From Maribacter sp. (GTDB lineage Bacteria > Bacteroidota > Bacteroidia > Flavobacteriales > Flavobacteriaceae): a DNA stretch of 14,682 nt. Where the stretch lies: positions 1 to 14,682 of the forward strand of contig JAHHKH010000402.1 of NCBI GenBank assembly GCA_018679695.1, read 5' to 3'. The notes under the pieces are model-generated. The model did no database searches. It was not told where the DNA came from and saw only the letters and a list, made by a program, of their open reading frames with translations. The stretch's first letter is position 1. Every line of letters begins with the position of its first letter. This document shows positions 14,393 to 14,682 of this stretch, piece after piece. Position numbers and translations under genes: made by a program.

Positions 14393-14682
14393 ATGGAAAC
14401 AGCAGTAAAAGAATACACATACAAAGATTTTGCAAGTGATCAGGAAGTTAGGTGGTGTCCTGGCTGTGATGACTATGTTATTTTACGCTCAATGCAAAAA
14501 GCACTTCCGGAGATGGGAGTTAAAAAGGAAGATGTGGTTTTCATATCCGGAATTGGATGTTCATCTCGATTCCCTTATTATATGGATACTTACGGCATGC
14601 ATAGCATTCACGGTAGGGCCCCAGCAATTGCGTCAGGAGTTAAATTGGCCAATCCCGATTTAAGCGTTTGGGTCATTACGGG
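14393..14682 (+). CDS. korB: 2-oxoglutarate:ferredoxin oxidoreductase, beta subunit, 5' part only
   Basis: The first 96 codons are present and the frame runs off the right edge. The protein starts METAVKEYTYKDFASDQEVRWCPGCDDY, giving the CPGC cluster motif (Cys22, Cys25). GIGCSSRFPYYMDTYGMHSIHGRA follows, with the third cluster cysteine (Cys56) and the conserved HGRA segment of the TPP/[4Fe-4S] beta subunit. The full protein is usually about 340 residues. The ATG at 14393 lies 2 nt after the korA stop, so the two are surely co-transcribed and probably translationally coupled. The downstream part, including the GDG thiamine motif, is outside the window. Confidence 0.95.
   Translation, partial: METAVKEYTYKDFASDQEVRWCPGCDDYVILRSMQKALPEMGVKKEDVVFISGIGCSSRFPYYMDTYGMHSIHGRAPAIASGVKLANPDLSVWVIT

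Overview
The window looks like chromosomal DNA of a marine-type member of the Flavobacteriaceae (Bacteroidota). The evidence is low to moderate GC content, leaders without Shine-Dalgarno sequences, -7 elements of the Bacteroidota type TAnnTTTG, and gene families typical of that group (secreted VPS10/BNR propeller proteins, a D-TA-type PLP enzyme next to a GntP permease, and flavobacterial NifJ and KorAB). This assignment is inferred from gene content and signals, without a database search. No tRNA, rRNA, insertion sequence or CRISPR array was seen.

Layout. (1) Positions 1-2631, minus strand: a large secreted beta-propeller protein with Asp-box repeats, cut by the left edge. (2) 2632-2899: a divergent intergenic region with two notable palindromes. 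(3) 2900-3586: an AqpZ-type aquaporin closed by a clear intrinsic terminator. (4) 3670-7648, plus strand: a tight four-gene operon with a GntP-family permease, a RidA-family protein, a metal- and PLP-dependent D-amino acid lyase/dehydratase-like enzyme, and an M19 dipeptidase. (5) 7658-8035, minus: a small HEPN-like protein, preceded by a large folded element. (6) 8166-11696, minus: nifJ, the single-chain pyruvate:ferredoxin oxidoreductase. (7) 12029-12379, minus: a 2[4Fe-4S] ferredoxin. (8) 12534 to the right edge, plus: korA and the start of korB, 2-oxoglutarate:ferredoxin oxidoreductase.

How they fit together. The four-gene operon reads as a D-amino acid/dipeptide module. The permease could import a small hydroxy acid or D-amino acid, the dipeptidase could release D-residues from dipeptides, the PLP enzyme could dehydrate or cleave a D-beta-hydroxy amino acid, and RidA could hydrolyse the reactive enamine/imine that a dehydratase releases. 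The right half is a ferredoxin-linked 2-oxoacid oxidation cluster: NifJ and KorAB make acyl-CoA and reduce a ferredoxin, and the small ferredoxin gene between them is the obvious candidate carrier.

The most interesting signal is regulatory. Three promoters (nifJ, ferredoxin, korAB) each have a Bacteroidota-type -7 element at exactly the same distance (36.5 bp from palindrome centre to the last base of the element) from a TGAY-N4-RTCA palindrome. The ferredoxin and korA promoters share one palindrome between them. This is the geometry of a CRP/FNR-superfamily activator bound near -41.5, and it would make the cluster one co-regulated unit, plausibly under low-oxygen control. A second signal is a nested inverted repeat at 8066-8129 that pairs fully only in the minus-strand transcript, through G-U wobbles, which points to a functional RNA structure between nifJ and the HEPN-like gene.
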